Numbered from the stretch's first letter, positions 1 to 7,616 are shown. The stretch is 64,000 nt of DNA from Alphaproteobacteria bacterium (GCA_028871055.1 JAGWON010000005.1:62001-126000); one strand, 5' to 3'. Notes: a model not told the origin generated them from the sequence alone. Program-made: numbers and translations.

Positions 1-1117
1 CATCGGCGCGGAAATCGAGCGCGAGCGTATAACCCTTCATCGGGAACGAGAGCATACCGCGGCCGGGACCGAGAAGCTTCAGGACCGAGAGGAACGAGCC
101 GGCGCCTGCCCGGGCGATGCGGCCCAAGAGCGCCGTCAGCCCCGCGCGCGAGGCATCCTTGGGCAGCACGCATTGATATTGGACGAAGCCGCGCCGGCCA
201 TAGATGCGATTCCATTCCAGGATCGCATCGAGCGGATAGAAGAAGCGGTCGTAATCGACGATCGCGGTGCCCGGCCGGCCGTGCCGGTAATAGATCCGGT
301 TGAAGACGGCGACGCTCCAGCGGTTGAGGGCGCAGCCCGGAAAATCGACCGGCACGCGCCGCGCGCGTCGCGCCGGCACGGCGAAGGGTGCGCCGTGTTT
401 GTCGGCCGAAAGCTCGTCGCGCCGCGCGTGCTCGCCGCGATAGAGCAGCGCGCGGCCGAGCGCCGGCCCGCGCGCCAGGCAGTCGATCCAGGCGACGCTG
501 TAGGTCCAGTCGCGCGAGGCTTCGAACAGCGCCATCGTCTCGTCGAGGTCGCGGGCGCGCAGTGTTTCCTCGCGGACATAGGCGGTCTCGATCGGCTGCA
601 ACTTGAGCCGCGCGCTCAGGATGACGCCGGTCAGGCCCATGCCGCCCAGCGTCGCCGCAAAGAGCGCCGGATTGTCGTCGCGCGCGCAGCGCACCACGCT
701 TCCGTCGCCGAGCCCCAGATCGAGGCTTTCGACGTGATCGCCGATCGCGCCCGTCTTGTGGTGGTTCTTGCCGTGGACGTCGGCCGCCAGCATGCCGCCC
801 AGCGTCACGAACTTGGTGCCGGGCGTGACCGGCGGAAACCAGCCGCGCGGCATCAGGCTCTCGAGGATATCGGCCAGGAGCACGCCGGCCTCGGCCTCGA
901 GCACGCCAGAGGCATCGTCGAAGGCGATGAAGCGATCGCGGTGACGCAGCGCCAGGGTCAGATCGGGATTGAGCGCCGAATCGCCGTAAGCGCGGCCGTT
1001 GCCGCGGGCGATGAGGCTGTTCTGCGCGGCCAGCGTCGCGATCAGCTCATCTCGCTCGTGCGGCGCGACGACGCGGCATTCGGCGCGCGGATAGCGGCCC
1101 CAGCCCGCGAGCATCAT
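1..1117 (-). CDS. DprE1-like FAD-dependent oxidase (partial, runs off left edge)
   Basis: The reverse strand encodes about 372 residues before the window edge, so the C-terminus is missing. Near the N-terminus is a vanillyl-alcohol-oxidase-type FAD-binding fold with ARGNGRAYGDSAL (about residues 35-47), then VTPGTKFVTLGGMLAADVHG and NHHK, the hallmark of decaprenylphosphoryl-ribose oxidase DprE1 relatives. In mycobacteria DprE1 oxidises the 2'-hydroxyl of polyprenyl-phospho-ribose on the way to the arabinose donor. The ATG at 1117 overlaps the GtrA stop as ATGA, indicating translational coupling. Family membership is clear; the sugar substrate is inferred from the GtrA and UbiA neighbours. 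A DprE2-type reductase would be expected beyond the left edge. Confidence 0.85.
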   Translation of the reverse strand, partial: MMLAGWGRYPRAECRVVAPHERDELIATLAAQNSLIARGNGRAYGDSALNPDLTLALRHRDRFIAFDDASGVLEAEAGVLLADILESLMPRGWFPPVTPGTKFVTLGGMLAADVHGKNHHKTGAIGDHVESLDLGLGDGSVVRCARDDNPALFAATLGGMGLTGVILSARLKLQPIETAYVREETLRARDLDETMALFEASRDWTYSVAWIDCLARGPALGRALLYRGEHARRDELSADKHGAPFAVPARRARRVPVDFPGCALNRWSVAVFNRIYYRHGRPGTAIVDYDRFFYPLDAILEWNRIYGRRGFVQYQCVLPKDASRAGLTALLGRIARAGAGSFLSVLKLLGPGRGMLSFPMKGYTLALDFRAD

Positions 1118-1521
1118 GGCGCGGGACGGAAGACGAACCGGCGATCGAGCCGGTATTTCGCGGTATAGCCGATGGCGAGGCCGATGGCGGCACCGAGAAA
1201 GCGCAGCCGGCCGCGGCTGGCCGCATCGAACGCGAGCTCGGTCGCCCAGAAGAGCGCCGTCGTCAGCACGCCCATCGCCGTGTAGGCGGTGAATTTCCAG
1301 GCATGGAGCACGACGCCGGTGCCGGGATCGCGGAAGATCCAGCGTTTGTCGAGCACGTATTTGAACGCCAGGCCGGTGGCGGTGCCGAATGCCATGGCGA
1401 GCGGCAGGCCGAGCGGGCCGCGGTAGAGCGCGAGGCTGGCCCACTGGCTGGCAATGTTCGCCGCCGTCGCCAGCGTGGCGAACAGCGCGTAGAGCGCGAC
1501 AATCTCGACCCGGCGGGACAT
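1114..1521 (-). CDS. GtrA family membrane protein
   Basis: A 135-residue protein with four predicted membrane helices and the GtrA features: an N-terminal helix pair, FKYVLDKRWIF at the middle and KYRLDRRFVF near the C-terminus. GtrA proteins are thought to flip or present polyprenyl-linked sugars across the inner membrane; the mycobacterial homologue Rv3789 sits beside dprE1. The gene starts 7 bases after the UbiA stop and its own stop overlaps the DprE1-like start, so the three form one operon. Length is normal for the family. The exact lipid-sugar handled is not visible from sequence. Confidence 0.88.
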   Translation of the reverse strand: MSRRVEIVALYALFATLATAANIASQWASLALYRGPLGLPLAMAFGTATGLAFKYVLDKRWIFRDPGTGVVLHAWKFTAYTAMGVLTTALFWATELAFDAASRGRLRFLGAAIGLAIGYTAKYRLDRRFVFRPAP

Positions 1522-1528
1522 GACGCCT

Positions 1529-2984
1529 TCAAATGCTGAACGCGCCGATGACGATCACGAGGACGCCGCAAACCAGGCTCTTCAGGTCGCTCGCGGCGAA
1601 GACGACGGGATCGTCATGCATCTCGCCACGATGCGTCAACAGCAGGACGCGGCTGATCCAGTAGAACAATACCAGGCAGATGGCCCAGAGATATTCGGGC
1701 GTGCGGTAGAGCGCGGCGACCGCCGGGCTGTTGATATAGAGCGCAAAGATCATGATCGCGACATAGCCGGTGCCGGCGGCCATCGCCTCGAGCATCGGCA
1801 GATCGCGCTGGATGTAGCCGCGACCCTGGGGATCGCCGCTGTTCTTGGCGATACGGTCGACGATCTCGGTGCAGCGCTTGACCAAGGCGAGGCAGAGAAA
1901 GAAGAACACCGAAAAGGCCACGAACCACGGTGACAGCGGCACTGCGACGGCGACAGCGCCGGCCGCCAGGCGCATGCCATAGAGGCAGGCCAGCGTCACG
2001 ACGTCGACGATGAGCTTGCGCTTCAAGACCAGCGAATAGCTCATCGTCAGGATGTAGTAGGCGCCGAGCAGCGCGAGAAAGTCGTGTGGCAGCGGCAGCG
2101 CGAGCGCGATTGCCAACACCAGCAGCAGCGGCATGAGCGCGACCGCATGGCCCAATGGCACGCGGCCGGCCGCCAGCGGCCGATTGCGCTTCCGGGCATG
2201 GGCGCGGTCGTTGTTGAGATCGAGCAGATCGTTGGCGACGTAGGCGCTCGAGGCGCAAAGGCTGAAGCTCAGGAACGCCAGCACCAACGTCAGCGCGGTC
2301 GCCGGCAGGAAGCGATGCGCAGTCGCCGCCGGCACGAAGATCAGCAGGTTCTTGAGCCACTGATGGACGCGAAGGGTGCGGAGGCCCCATCCGAAGCCGG
2401 CGAGCATCGAGATGCCGCAAACCGCGAAAGCGCTTGCCGACCGTGCGCGCAAAACCGTTGCCGCCGCCGACGATGATGGCCTCGCTCGCGACCTCCCAGA
2501 CCGGCAAGTCGGTGCGCGAATTGCCGGCATAATCGAATCTGCCTTCGCCGAACGCATCGACCAGCGCCGCAGCCTTGCGCGCACCCGAGAGATTGGTCGT
2601 GCCGTCGGACGCAAAGACGCCATCGAAGAGGCCGACGGCTTTGGCGACCGCATCGACCAGCGACCGGTCCGACGCCGAGGCAAGATAAACTGGTCGGCCC
2701 CTGGCTTTCTCCTTGCGAATCAGCGCGACGAGTTCGTCATTGAGCGGCAGCGCATCGCAATCGATCGCCGCGTCGGCGGCAAGCTGCGCCTTAAAGGCCG
2801 CCTTGCCGCGCAAGAGGATTGCGAGCGCTACCAGCGCCTTCAACGGCCGCTTCGACAGCAGGAAGAGGAAACTCTCGGCGAGGAGATCCGATTTGATGAG
2901 CGTGCCGTCGAGATCGACGACCAGGGGACATTGCCGCGCCTTCTCGCGTCCCGCTGCCGCGGTTGCGGATCGATGCTGCGCCAT
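1529..2984 (-). CDS. HAD phosphatase-UbiA prenyltransferase fusion, interrupted by a frameshift
   Basis: Reading from the ATG at 2984, the first frame gives a HAD domain: CPLVVDLDGTLIKSDLL near residue 20, a SAS motif and a GNSRTDLPVWEVA metal motif. A second frame gives a full UbiA membrane domain (start region near 2407, stop 1529) with RVHQWLKNLLIFVP, the prenyl-PP motif NDLLDLNNDRAHARKRNRPL and about nine helices. Homologues carry HAD and UbiA in one chain of about 480 residues. The span here is not a multiple of three, and the frames must change at about 2395-2440. The UbiA part resembles decaprenyl-phosphate phosphoribosyltransferase (Rv3806c type); the HAD part may be the cognate 5'-phosphatase. 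Whether this is a sequencing error, a real mutation, or a separate UbiA starting at ATG 2407 is unresolved. Confidence 0.8.
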
Positions 2985-3410
2985 GGAAGCCTTCTGTCCC
3001 CCGCTAGCTGGAATTACCCAGCTAAACGCCATTTTACTCAGGTTGCCGTTAAATTTCCGCAACAAGGCCAAAGAATTCCCTGCGAGCAGGAAAAATACGG
3101 GGAACGGGAGGTCTGGAGGCGCCGAATTCGGTGTCCTCGAACCCCGAAAACTGAGGTTAGAAGCTGGTTTGGGGCTCGCACGGCATGCTTCATGCGATTG
3201 ATCCGCCACCATATTTGCCCACGCGCGCGAACATTGCGATCGCCGTTCGGGCTCGTAATCCACGGGGTGTGCGGCTCTTTGAATGAACGGCGCTTCTGGG
3301 TGAACGCCTATCAACGCTTGTCCTTCGCTTGGCAGCTTAGGTCGGGGTGGAACCGTCCGCGGCAACGCGCGTTCAATCAACCGTAGGAGTCCGAATAGGC
3401 ACTGGTTTCG
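2985..3410. other. intergenic region between divergent operons
   Basis: This 426-base stretch separates the minus-strand HAD-UbiA operon from the plus-strand MlaC-like gene and must hold both promoters. It has a lower GC stretch around 3010-3110. Apart from one hairpin (listed separately) I see no RNA gene and no convincing coding frame; the long reading frames across it lack family features. Confidence 0.6.
3005..3024 (-). promoter_or_regulatory. perfect inverted repeat upstream of the HAD-UbiA start
   Basis: TAGCTGG and CCAGCTA form 7-base arms around a 6-base loop, ending 20 bases upstream of the ATG at 2984. It could be an operator or a 5'-UTR hairpin. No run of T follows it, so a terminator is unlikely. 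Confidence 0.35.
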
Positions 3411-4106
3411 ATGTCAGGGGATCGACCCATGAACCAGCCGATTGCGGCCAACACTGGATCGGGAGATTTTCCCAAGAACGCGCCCGTGCGCGGATGGTGT
3501 CTTGCGGCAAGCCTGGCTGTGGCCGTGTTGATCGCCGCACCAGGCGCCAGCCGCGGGCAGGCAGCCGGCGATCCCGGCGGATTTATGGCAACTCTTGGAA
3601 ACCAAGTGATCCAGCTTATCGGCAACCGGCAGCAACCGGCCGCGCAACGAAAGCAACAGTTTGCGCAGCTCGTGAATCAGTCCTTCGACGTCGACGGCAT
3701 CGCCCGCTTTGTCCTCGGCCGTTATTGGCGAACCGCCAGCGACAGCGAGCGCCAGCAGTTCAAGCAGGTCTTCGACACCTACATGATCGACGTCTATTGG
3801 GGACACTTCAACCAATACACTGGGCAGCGTTTCGTCGTGACGACGAAGCGCCCGGTCGGCGAGGGCACGACGCTGGTGACCAGCCAGATCATCCAGCCCA
3901 GTGGGCAACAGCCGGTCAACGTCGTGTGGCGCGTCTCGAGCCACAACGGCAAGTACCAGATCACCGACGTGAGCATCGAGGGCGTCAGCGAGCTGGTGAC
4001 CTATCGCCAGGAGTTCGCGTCGGCGATCTCCCAAAACGGCGGCAACGTCGCCACGCTGATCAACCAGCTCCGGCAAAAAGACCAGCAAATCGGCGGGCAG
4101 TCGTAG
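3411..4106 (+). CDS. MlaC/Ttg2D family phospholipid-binding periplasmic protein
   Basis: A 231-residue protein with an N-terminal signal (hydrophobic stretch around residues 30-45 ending near SRGQA), then an MlaC fold with the family signatures FDVDGIARFVLGRYWRTAS (about residues 90-110) and the C-terminal VTYRQEFASAI. MlaC-type proteins ferry phospholipids, or hopanoids in HpnM relatives, between outer and inner membrane. No mla transporter genes adjoin it, so it acts with components encoded elsewhere or belongs to the stand-alone HpnM-like group. An alternative ATG lies at 3429. The gene is followed by non-coding sequence, so it appears monocistronic. Confidence 0.85.
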   Translation: MSGDRPMNQPIAANTGSGDFPKNAPVRGWCLAASLAVAVLIAAPGASRGQAAGDPGGFMATLGNQVIQLIGNRQQPAAQRKQQFAQLVNQSFDVDGIARFVLGRYWRTASDSERQQFKQVFDTYMIDVYWGHFNQYTGQRFVVTTKRPVGEGTTLVTSQIIQPSGQQPVNVVWRVSSHNGKYQITDVSIEGVSELVTYRQEFASAISQNGGNVATLINQLRQKDQQIGGQS

Positions 4107-4204
4107 GGCGAGTCGAGAGCGATTCCCGAATGACTACCGATGCATGAGGTGGCCGCGGCGGTCTGGAAGTGCGTTGCCGCCAAGCATCCGCTTCGATCGC
4201 TATC

Positions 4205-4354
4205 TTAGCGGCCTAGATTCGAGGCGATGAGGGCGATGCCGATCCACGGCACCGACGCGGCCGCCACCCAGACCAACAGCTTGACGAAATCGAACGAGCG
4301 CACGCGTTCGCGCGAACGGCTCGACATGATGCTGGCGACGGTACCGGATGTCAT
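4205..4354 (-). CDS. small single-span membrane protein, hypothetical
   Basis: A 49-residue ORF on the reverse strand. It has a basic N-terminal half (SSRSRERVRS), then FDFVKLLVWVAAASVPWIGI, one hydrophobic helix, and ends NLGR. A GGAGG Shine-Dalgarno lies 9-10 bases upstream of the ATG at 4354, which favours real translation. No homologue is recognised. It is convergent with the MlaC-like gene and divergent from the riboswitch-protease unit. Confidence 0.5.
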   Translation of the reverse strand: MTSGTVASIMSSRSRERVRSFDFVKLLVWVAAASVPWIGIALIASNLGR

Positions 4355-4410
4355 TGGACTGAGCCCTCCGCCCCAACAAAACCACGGACAGAGTTAATCC
4401 CGCGTTAATG

Positions 4411-4427
4411 GGCCCCTGACAGGGGCC
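4411..4427. repeat. perfect inverted repeat (hairpin)
   Basis: GGCCCCT and AGGGGCC flank a GAC loop. There is no T-run on either side. It lies between the start of the small membrane ORF and the riboswitch, and could be a weak terminator or a protein-binding palindrome. Confidence 0.4.
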
Positions 4428-4507
4428 ACGCTCCGCACCCGCCGCGATTCAGAGCTTCTCAATCAGCCTGTGGTTTCTTGGATGACGAGCGGCGCGGCGT
4501 AATTCCG

Positions 4508-4602
4508 CGCCTCGCGAAACGGCAAACCCGGGGCGACCCGGCGACGCAAAACCTCCGGTCCACGGGCTCTCGACCCGGGGATAGCGGGGCTCCCGAATGA
4601 GG
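4508..4602 (+). promoter_or_regulatory. predicted c-di-GMP class I (GEMM-I) riboswitch
   Basis: The 5' leader of the LapG-like gene has the ordered GEMM-I core. GGCAAACC (4521-4528) is followed by a P2 hairpin with a GCGA tetraloop (about 4528-4540), GCGACGCAAAACC (4541-4553), TCCGGTC and a P3 stem CGGG...CCCG, then GATAGCGGGG (4580-4589). The layout matches the Vibrio Vc2 aptamer, with one substitution (A for G) in the GACGCAAAGCC box. CCTC at 4510-4513 can pair with GAGG at 4599-4602, which is the Shine-Dalgarno 7 bases before the GTG at 4610. This suggests control of translation by ligand-dependent sequestration. The direction of control and the P1 pairing are inference. Confidence 0.82.
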
Positions 4603-4609
4603 TCCGAAC

Positions 4610-5326
4610 GTGCTGCCCCGTCGTTTGTCGTGTCTTCTGGCGCCCGCGGCCTTCGCCATCCTGCTCTCGGCCTGCGCGTCCACCCCCGGACCGTCCGTTC
4701 AGCTGGCGCAACCGACGCCCGAAACGCAGCGGGCGCTGTTTCCGCCTCAGGTTGTCTTCTCGTCGAACGTATCGCTTTTCACCCGCTGGATCGGCGTCGA
4801 GGCGCGGTTTGCCGCGCAACAGGATCAAGGCGTCTGCGTTGCCACCGTCGATGGCGTGTGCGCGCAAGCCCAATGGGCGGCGTTCGTCGACGATCTCAAA
4901 TCGCTGCCGCTTGCCGACCGCATCGAGCATGCGAACGAATACCTGAACGCCGTTCCCTACGTGCCGGCGACCCAGAACTGGGGATCGGCCGATTATTGGG
5001 AGACGCCGTTCGAGTTCCTGGCGCGCGGCGGGCAATGTCAGGATTACGCGATCACCAAGTACCTGGCGCTCGAGGCCTCCGGCGTGCCCGATAGCGACCT
5101 GCGCGTCGCCGTCGTGCACGATCTCCAACGCAATCTCGACCACGCCATTCTCATTGTCTCGATCGACGGCCACGATTTCGTGCTCGACAACCAGACCGCG
5201 ACCGTCGATCCGCTCGAGAGCGTTACGCGTTACCGCGCCTATTACGCGATCAACGATAGCGGCTGGTGGGCCTATTTCGACCCAGCCGTGCGTTTCGCCG
5301 GGACCCAGGTCGCGGCAGCACAGTAA
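4610..5326 (+). CDS. LapG-like (BTLCP/DUF920) transglutaminase-type cysteine protease, lipoprotein
   Basis: A 238-residue protein starting at GTG 4610. A signal peptide ends in lipobox LSAC with acceptor Cys22, so it is probably anchored in the periplasm or outer membrane. The catalytic triad of bacterial transglutaminase-like cysteine proteases is visible as Cys143 (GGQCQDYA), His178 (DHAI) and Asp193 (LDNQT), at LapG-like spacing. LapG enzymes cleave adhesins and are controlled through c-di-GMP by the receptor LapD. Here no lapD or adhesin is adjacent, but a predicted c-di-GMP riboswitch precedes the start, giving an RNA-level link to the same messenger. The lipobox is a difference from soluble LapG. 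Substrate unknown. Confidence 0.85.
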   Translation: MLPRRLSCLLAPAAFAILLSACASTPGPSVQLAQPTPETQRALFPPQVVFSSNVSLFTRWIGVEARFAAQQDQGVCVATVDGVCAQAQWAAFVDDLKSLPLADRIEHANEYLNAVPYVPATQNWGSADYWETPFEFLARGGQCQDYAITKYLALEASGVPDSDLRVAVVHDLQRNLDHAILIVSIDGHDFVLDNQTATVDPLESVTRYRAYYAINDSGWWAYFDPAVRFAGTQVAAAQ

Positions 5327-5431
5327 CTTCGCTTTGATTCTCGAACACCGGCGTTCTTGCTGCCGCGTGCACCGGCACTAAGACGCCCGGGCAGGCTTTC
5401 GATCCCAAAAGAGGGCGCGATGCCGAACGGA

Positions 5432-5767
5432 TCAGTGGCGCGCCGATTTCGCTTTCGGCCGCCGGCCGCGGCGAATGGCCGTAAATTCGATGCGGAATCG
5501 CGACGGATCGTATTGAATCGTCACGACAGGACCGGTCGGAAGCACCGGTCCGATCGCCTTGGCGTGTAGTTCGGTATGGGAAGACGATACTTTCCGCGCG
5601 TTACTCGTACTACTGGGCGCCGGTGTCGCCGGCTTGAGGAGTTTTCCGGTTCGCTCGAGGTGTTTTTCAAACGCCTTGGCTTCGGTCGCCGATATCCTGC
5701 CGGCCTGGCGCCAACGCCGGATCCACATCCGTTTCGCGCCGACTTTCCTTTTGGTCTTTTCCCGCAC
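5432..5767 (-). CDS. basic hypothetical protein
   Basis: A Lys/Arg-rich ORF with no recognised family. The likely start is GTG at 5767 (111 residues), with GGGAG 6-7 bases upstream; an ATG at 5797 gives 121 residues but lacks a good ribosome site. The N-terminal part (MWIRRWRQAGRISATEAKAF, then a short helix with EKHLERTG) looks helical; the C-terminus is basic (RRGRRPKAKSARH). Codon use is less GC-extreme than the neighbours. It may be a small nucleic-acid-binding protein, or not a gene at all. Confidence 0.45.
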   Translation of the reverse strand: MREKTKRKVGAKRMWIRRWRQAGRISATEAKAFEKHLERTGKLLKPATPAPSSTSNARKVSSSHTELHAKAIGPVLPTGPVVTIQYDPSRFRIEFTAIRRGRRPKAKSARH

Positions 5768-5901
5768 TATGCACTCCCGTAGTAATAATTTTGGCACATT
5801 GTTCTAGGGCCGGAATTTCCAAATTACAACTCGATATCGGGCGCTCGGTCGCGGGTTATTTCCTAAATCGCAATATAAAAACACCGTTGCCGGACGCTAG
5901 G

Positions 5902-5918
5902 ATGATTGTCTCAATCAT
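5902..5918. promoter_or_regulatory. 17-base perfect palindrome, candidate operator
   Basis: ATGATTG-TCT-CAATCAT has 7-base arms with a 3-base centre and lies about 200 bases upstream of the nucleobase permease start, in AT-rich sequence. The size and symmetry suit a dimeric helix-turn-helix repressor such as a GntR-type protein. No regulator gene is adjacent. Confidence 0.4.
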
Positions 5919-6086
5919 TCGTAATTCAGTTTTGGCGCGACCGGCGCCACCGCCAGAGCATGACCGGCGGGCGAATGACCATGATCACGGCCATCCCGGA
6001 TTCGGTTGCGAGGTTTTGCACCGCCATGGCCATTGAGCGCGCCCGACGCTAGGGCAGACACCCCGGCCGGAACACGGTATCCTTTA

Positions 6087-6113
6087 CCCGGGCGACGCAA
6101 ACGAACCGGGGGG
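6087..6113 (+). promoter_or_regulatory. leader hairpin overlapping the permease Shine-Dalgarno
   Basis: CCCGG (6087-6091) can pair with CCGGG (6106-6110) across a 14-base loop. The 3' arm runs into the G-rich ribosome site (6108-6113) just before the ATG at 6121, so folding would hinder initiation. I could not match it to a known riboswitch class. Confidence 0.3.
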
Positions 6114-6120
6114 ATTCGCG

Positions 6121-7470
6121 ATGGCGCTTCAGGCCACGACATCAAAAGCAGTCGAGCCGGCGATATTCGAGGTCGGCATTCACGAACGCATGCCGGTGGC
6201 ACAACTGGCGATGCTGGGGCTGCAGAACATCTTCGGCATGACCGGCATGTTGGTGTTCCCGGGATTGTTGGGCCGGTCATTCAATCTTCCGCCGGAGCAG
6301 ATCGCCTATCTTTATGGTATGACGTTCGCGACCTGCGGTCTGATTACGATCTTGCAATCGGTCTTGTTGTTGCGGCTGCCGATCGTCCAGGGACCCTATG
6401 CCGGCAGTTTCGCTGCGCTTCTCGTCGTCGGCCATCTGCAGAGCGGCGGCCTCGGCGCCGCCTACGGTTCGCTGCTCGTAGCCTCGCTGATCTATGCCGT
6501 GCTCGCCTTGCCGATCCGCGGCCGCAGCCTGATCGGCCCGCTGGCGCGCCTGCTCAACGCGCCGCTGATCTCCGGGCTCTTGGTCATGCTGATCATGACA
6601 CAGGTCGCCAATATCGCACTACCCAACTGGATCGGTTTGCCCATCAGCCCGGGCTTCCCGGCGCTTAATATCGGCGCCGGCGCGCTTGGCGTCGCCGTAC
6701 TGATCGCAGTCTCGCTGTGGGGCGGTCGCATCCGCCGCGCCGCCATCCTGATCGGCCTCGCCGCCGGCACCTTATGCTATGCGTTGGTGAAGCCGATCTC
6801 GCTGGCGGCCGTGGCCAGCGCGCCGCTTCTCGTCGTGCCGCGGCTGTTCCCCTTCGGTTTTGCGGTCCAGCCCGACCTCGTCATCATTTTCCTGCTGGTG
6901 CTGATCCCGCCGGCGATCGGCTCGATGGCGCTCTACCACGTCGTCGCCGAATGGGGCCAGGAGCCGCTGCCGTCGGGCCGCGTCGCACAAGGCATTTTCG
7001 CTGTCGCGCTCGGCTCGATCGTTGTCGGACTGGTCGGCGGCTTCAGCACCATCGTCTATCCCGACAACGTCGGCATGCTGCGCACGACACGCGTCGGCTC
7101 GCGCTATGCAACCTTGGCCGCCGGCATCCTGCTGATCGTGCTCGGCGGCTGGGTCAAGTTCGACATGCTGCTCGTCATCGTCCCGCTGCCCGTGCTGTCG
7201 GCGCTGGCGACGCTGCTGTTCGGCATCGTGTTCATGCACGGCGTTCACATGCTCGCCAAGGTCGACTGGGACGACCGCAAGTTCATCGTGGCGGGGCTCG
7301 CCATGCTCGTGGGCCTCGGCGGCATGTTCATCGCGCCGGCGACGCTCCAGGCGATGCCGCTCTGGGTCAGGTTGTTCCTTCAGCAGCCGGTGATCTCGGG
7401 CGGCCTGACGCTGGTGATCCTTTATGCCGTTCTCTGCGCGCGCGAGATGACCGGCGCCGCAAAAACGTGA
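6121..7470 (+). CDS. NCS2 family nucleobase (xanthine/uracil-type) permease
   Basis: A 449-residue integral membrane protein with about 13-14 hydrophobic helices and the NAT/NCS2 layout: QNIFGMTGMLVFPGLLG early, LPIVQGPYAGSFAALL in the third helix region, and GGFSTIVYPDNVGMLRTTRVGSR (about residues 305-327), matching the NCS2 signature helix region. These proteins import purines or pyrimidines with protons or Na+ across the inner membrane. The canonical acidic and Gln substrate residues cannot be assigned confidently, so the substrate is open. It appears to be transcribed alone; the next gene downstream is a remnant. Confidence 0.85.
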   Translation: MALQATTSKAVEPAIFEVGIHERMPVAQLAMLGLQNIFGMTGMLVFPGLLGRSFNLPPEQIAYLYGMTFATCGLITILQSVLLLRLPIVQGPYAGSFAALLVVGHLQSGGLGAAYGSLLVASLIYAVLALPIRGRSLIGPLARLLNAPLISGLLVMLIMTQVANIALPNWIGLPISPGFPALNIGAGALGVAVLIAVSLWGGRIRRAAILIGLAAGTLCYALVKPISLAAVASAPLLVVPRLFPFGFAVQPDLVIIFLLVLIPPAIGSMALYHVVAEWGQEPLPSGRVAQGIFAVALGSIVVGLVGGFSTIVYPDNVGMLRTTRVGSRYATLAAGILLIVLGGWVKFDMLLVIVPLPVLSALATLLFGIVFMHGVHMLAKVDWDDRKFIVAGLAMLVGLGGMFIAPATLQAMPLWVRLFLQQPVISGGLTLVILYAVLCAREMTGAAKT

Positions 7471-7487
7471 CGGCCTTCGAGAGACGG

Positions 7488-7616
7488 ATGAATTTCGACG
7501 ACCTGGTCTTCTTCCAAGCCACGATTCTGCCCGAGAAGGCGGCGATCATACTTAGTGACCGCGGCGTCACCTATGCCCAGCCGGCCGGCCAAGCCGCGCC
7601 GAAGGCGGTGCATTGA
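7488..7616 (+). pseudogene. N-terminal remnant of an AMP-binding acyl-CoA synthetase
   Basis: ATG at 7488 opens a 42-codon frame whose first 31 residues (MNFDDLVFFQATILPEKAAI, then ILSDRGVTYAQ) look like the N-terminus of acyl-CoA synthetases of the class I adenylate-forming family. The similarity then stops and the frame ends at 7616, where a 500-residue enzyme would continue. No AMP-binding motifs follow. It is best read as a deletion relic whose breakpoint is near 7580, abutting the lipoprotein gene. Confidence 0.6.

Larger units (their letters stand above)
5798..6120. other. intergenic region upstream of the NCS2 permease
   Basis: A relatively AT-rich stretch (especially 5815-5935) between two divergently read genes. 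It contains a 17-base palindrome and a leader hairpin overlapping the permease ribosome site, both listed separately. A short plus-strand frame across 5791-6036 has no family features and is not called. Confidence 0.5.

Noticed and set aside
173-1168. A 331-codon plus-strand frame
   Set aside because: It is the antisense of the DprE1-like gene, whose FAD motifs are clear on the minus strand.
5791-6036. An 81-codon plus-strand frame in the permease upstream region
   Set aside because: No ribosome site or family features, it crosses the palindrome, and its composition follows the AT-rich intergenic DNA.
6087-6120. A second c-di-GMP riboswitch before the nucleobase permease
   Set aside because: GACGCAAAC is present but the GGCAAACC box, P2/P3 arrangement and the 3' GGTAGC box are missing.
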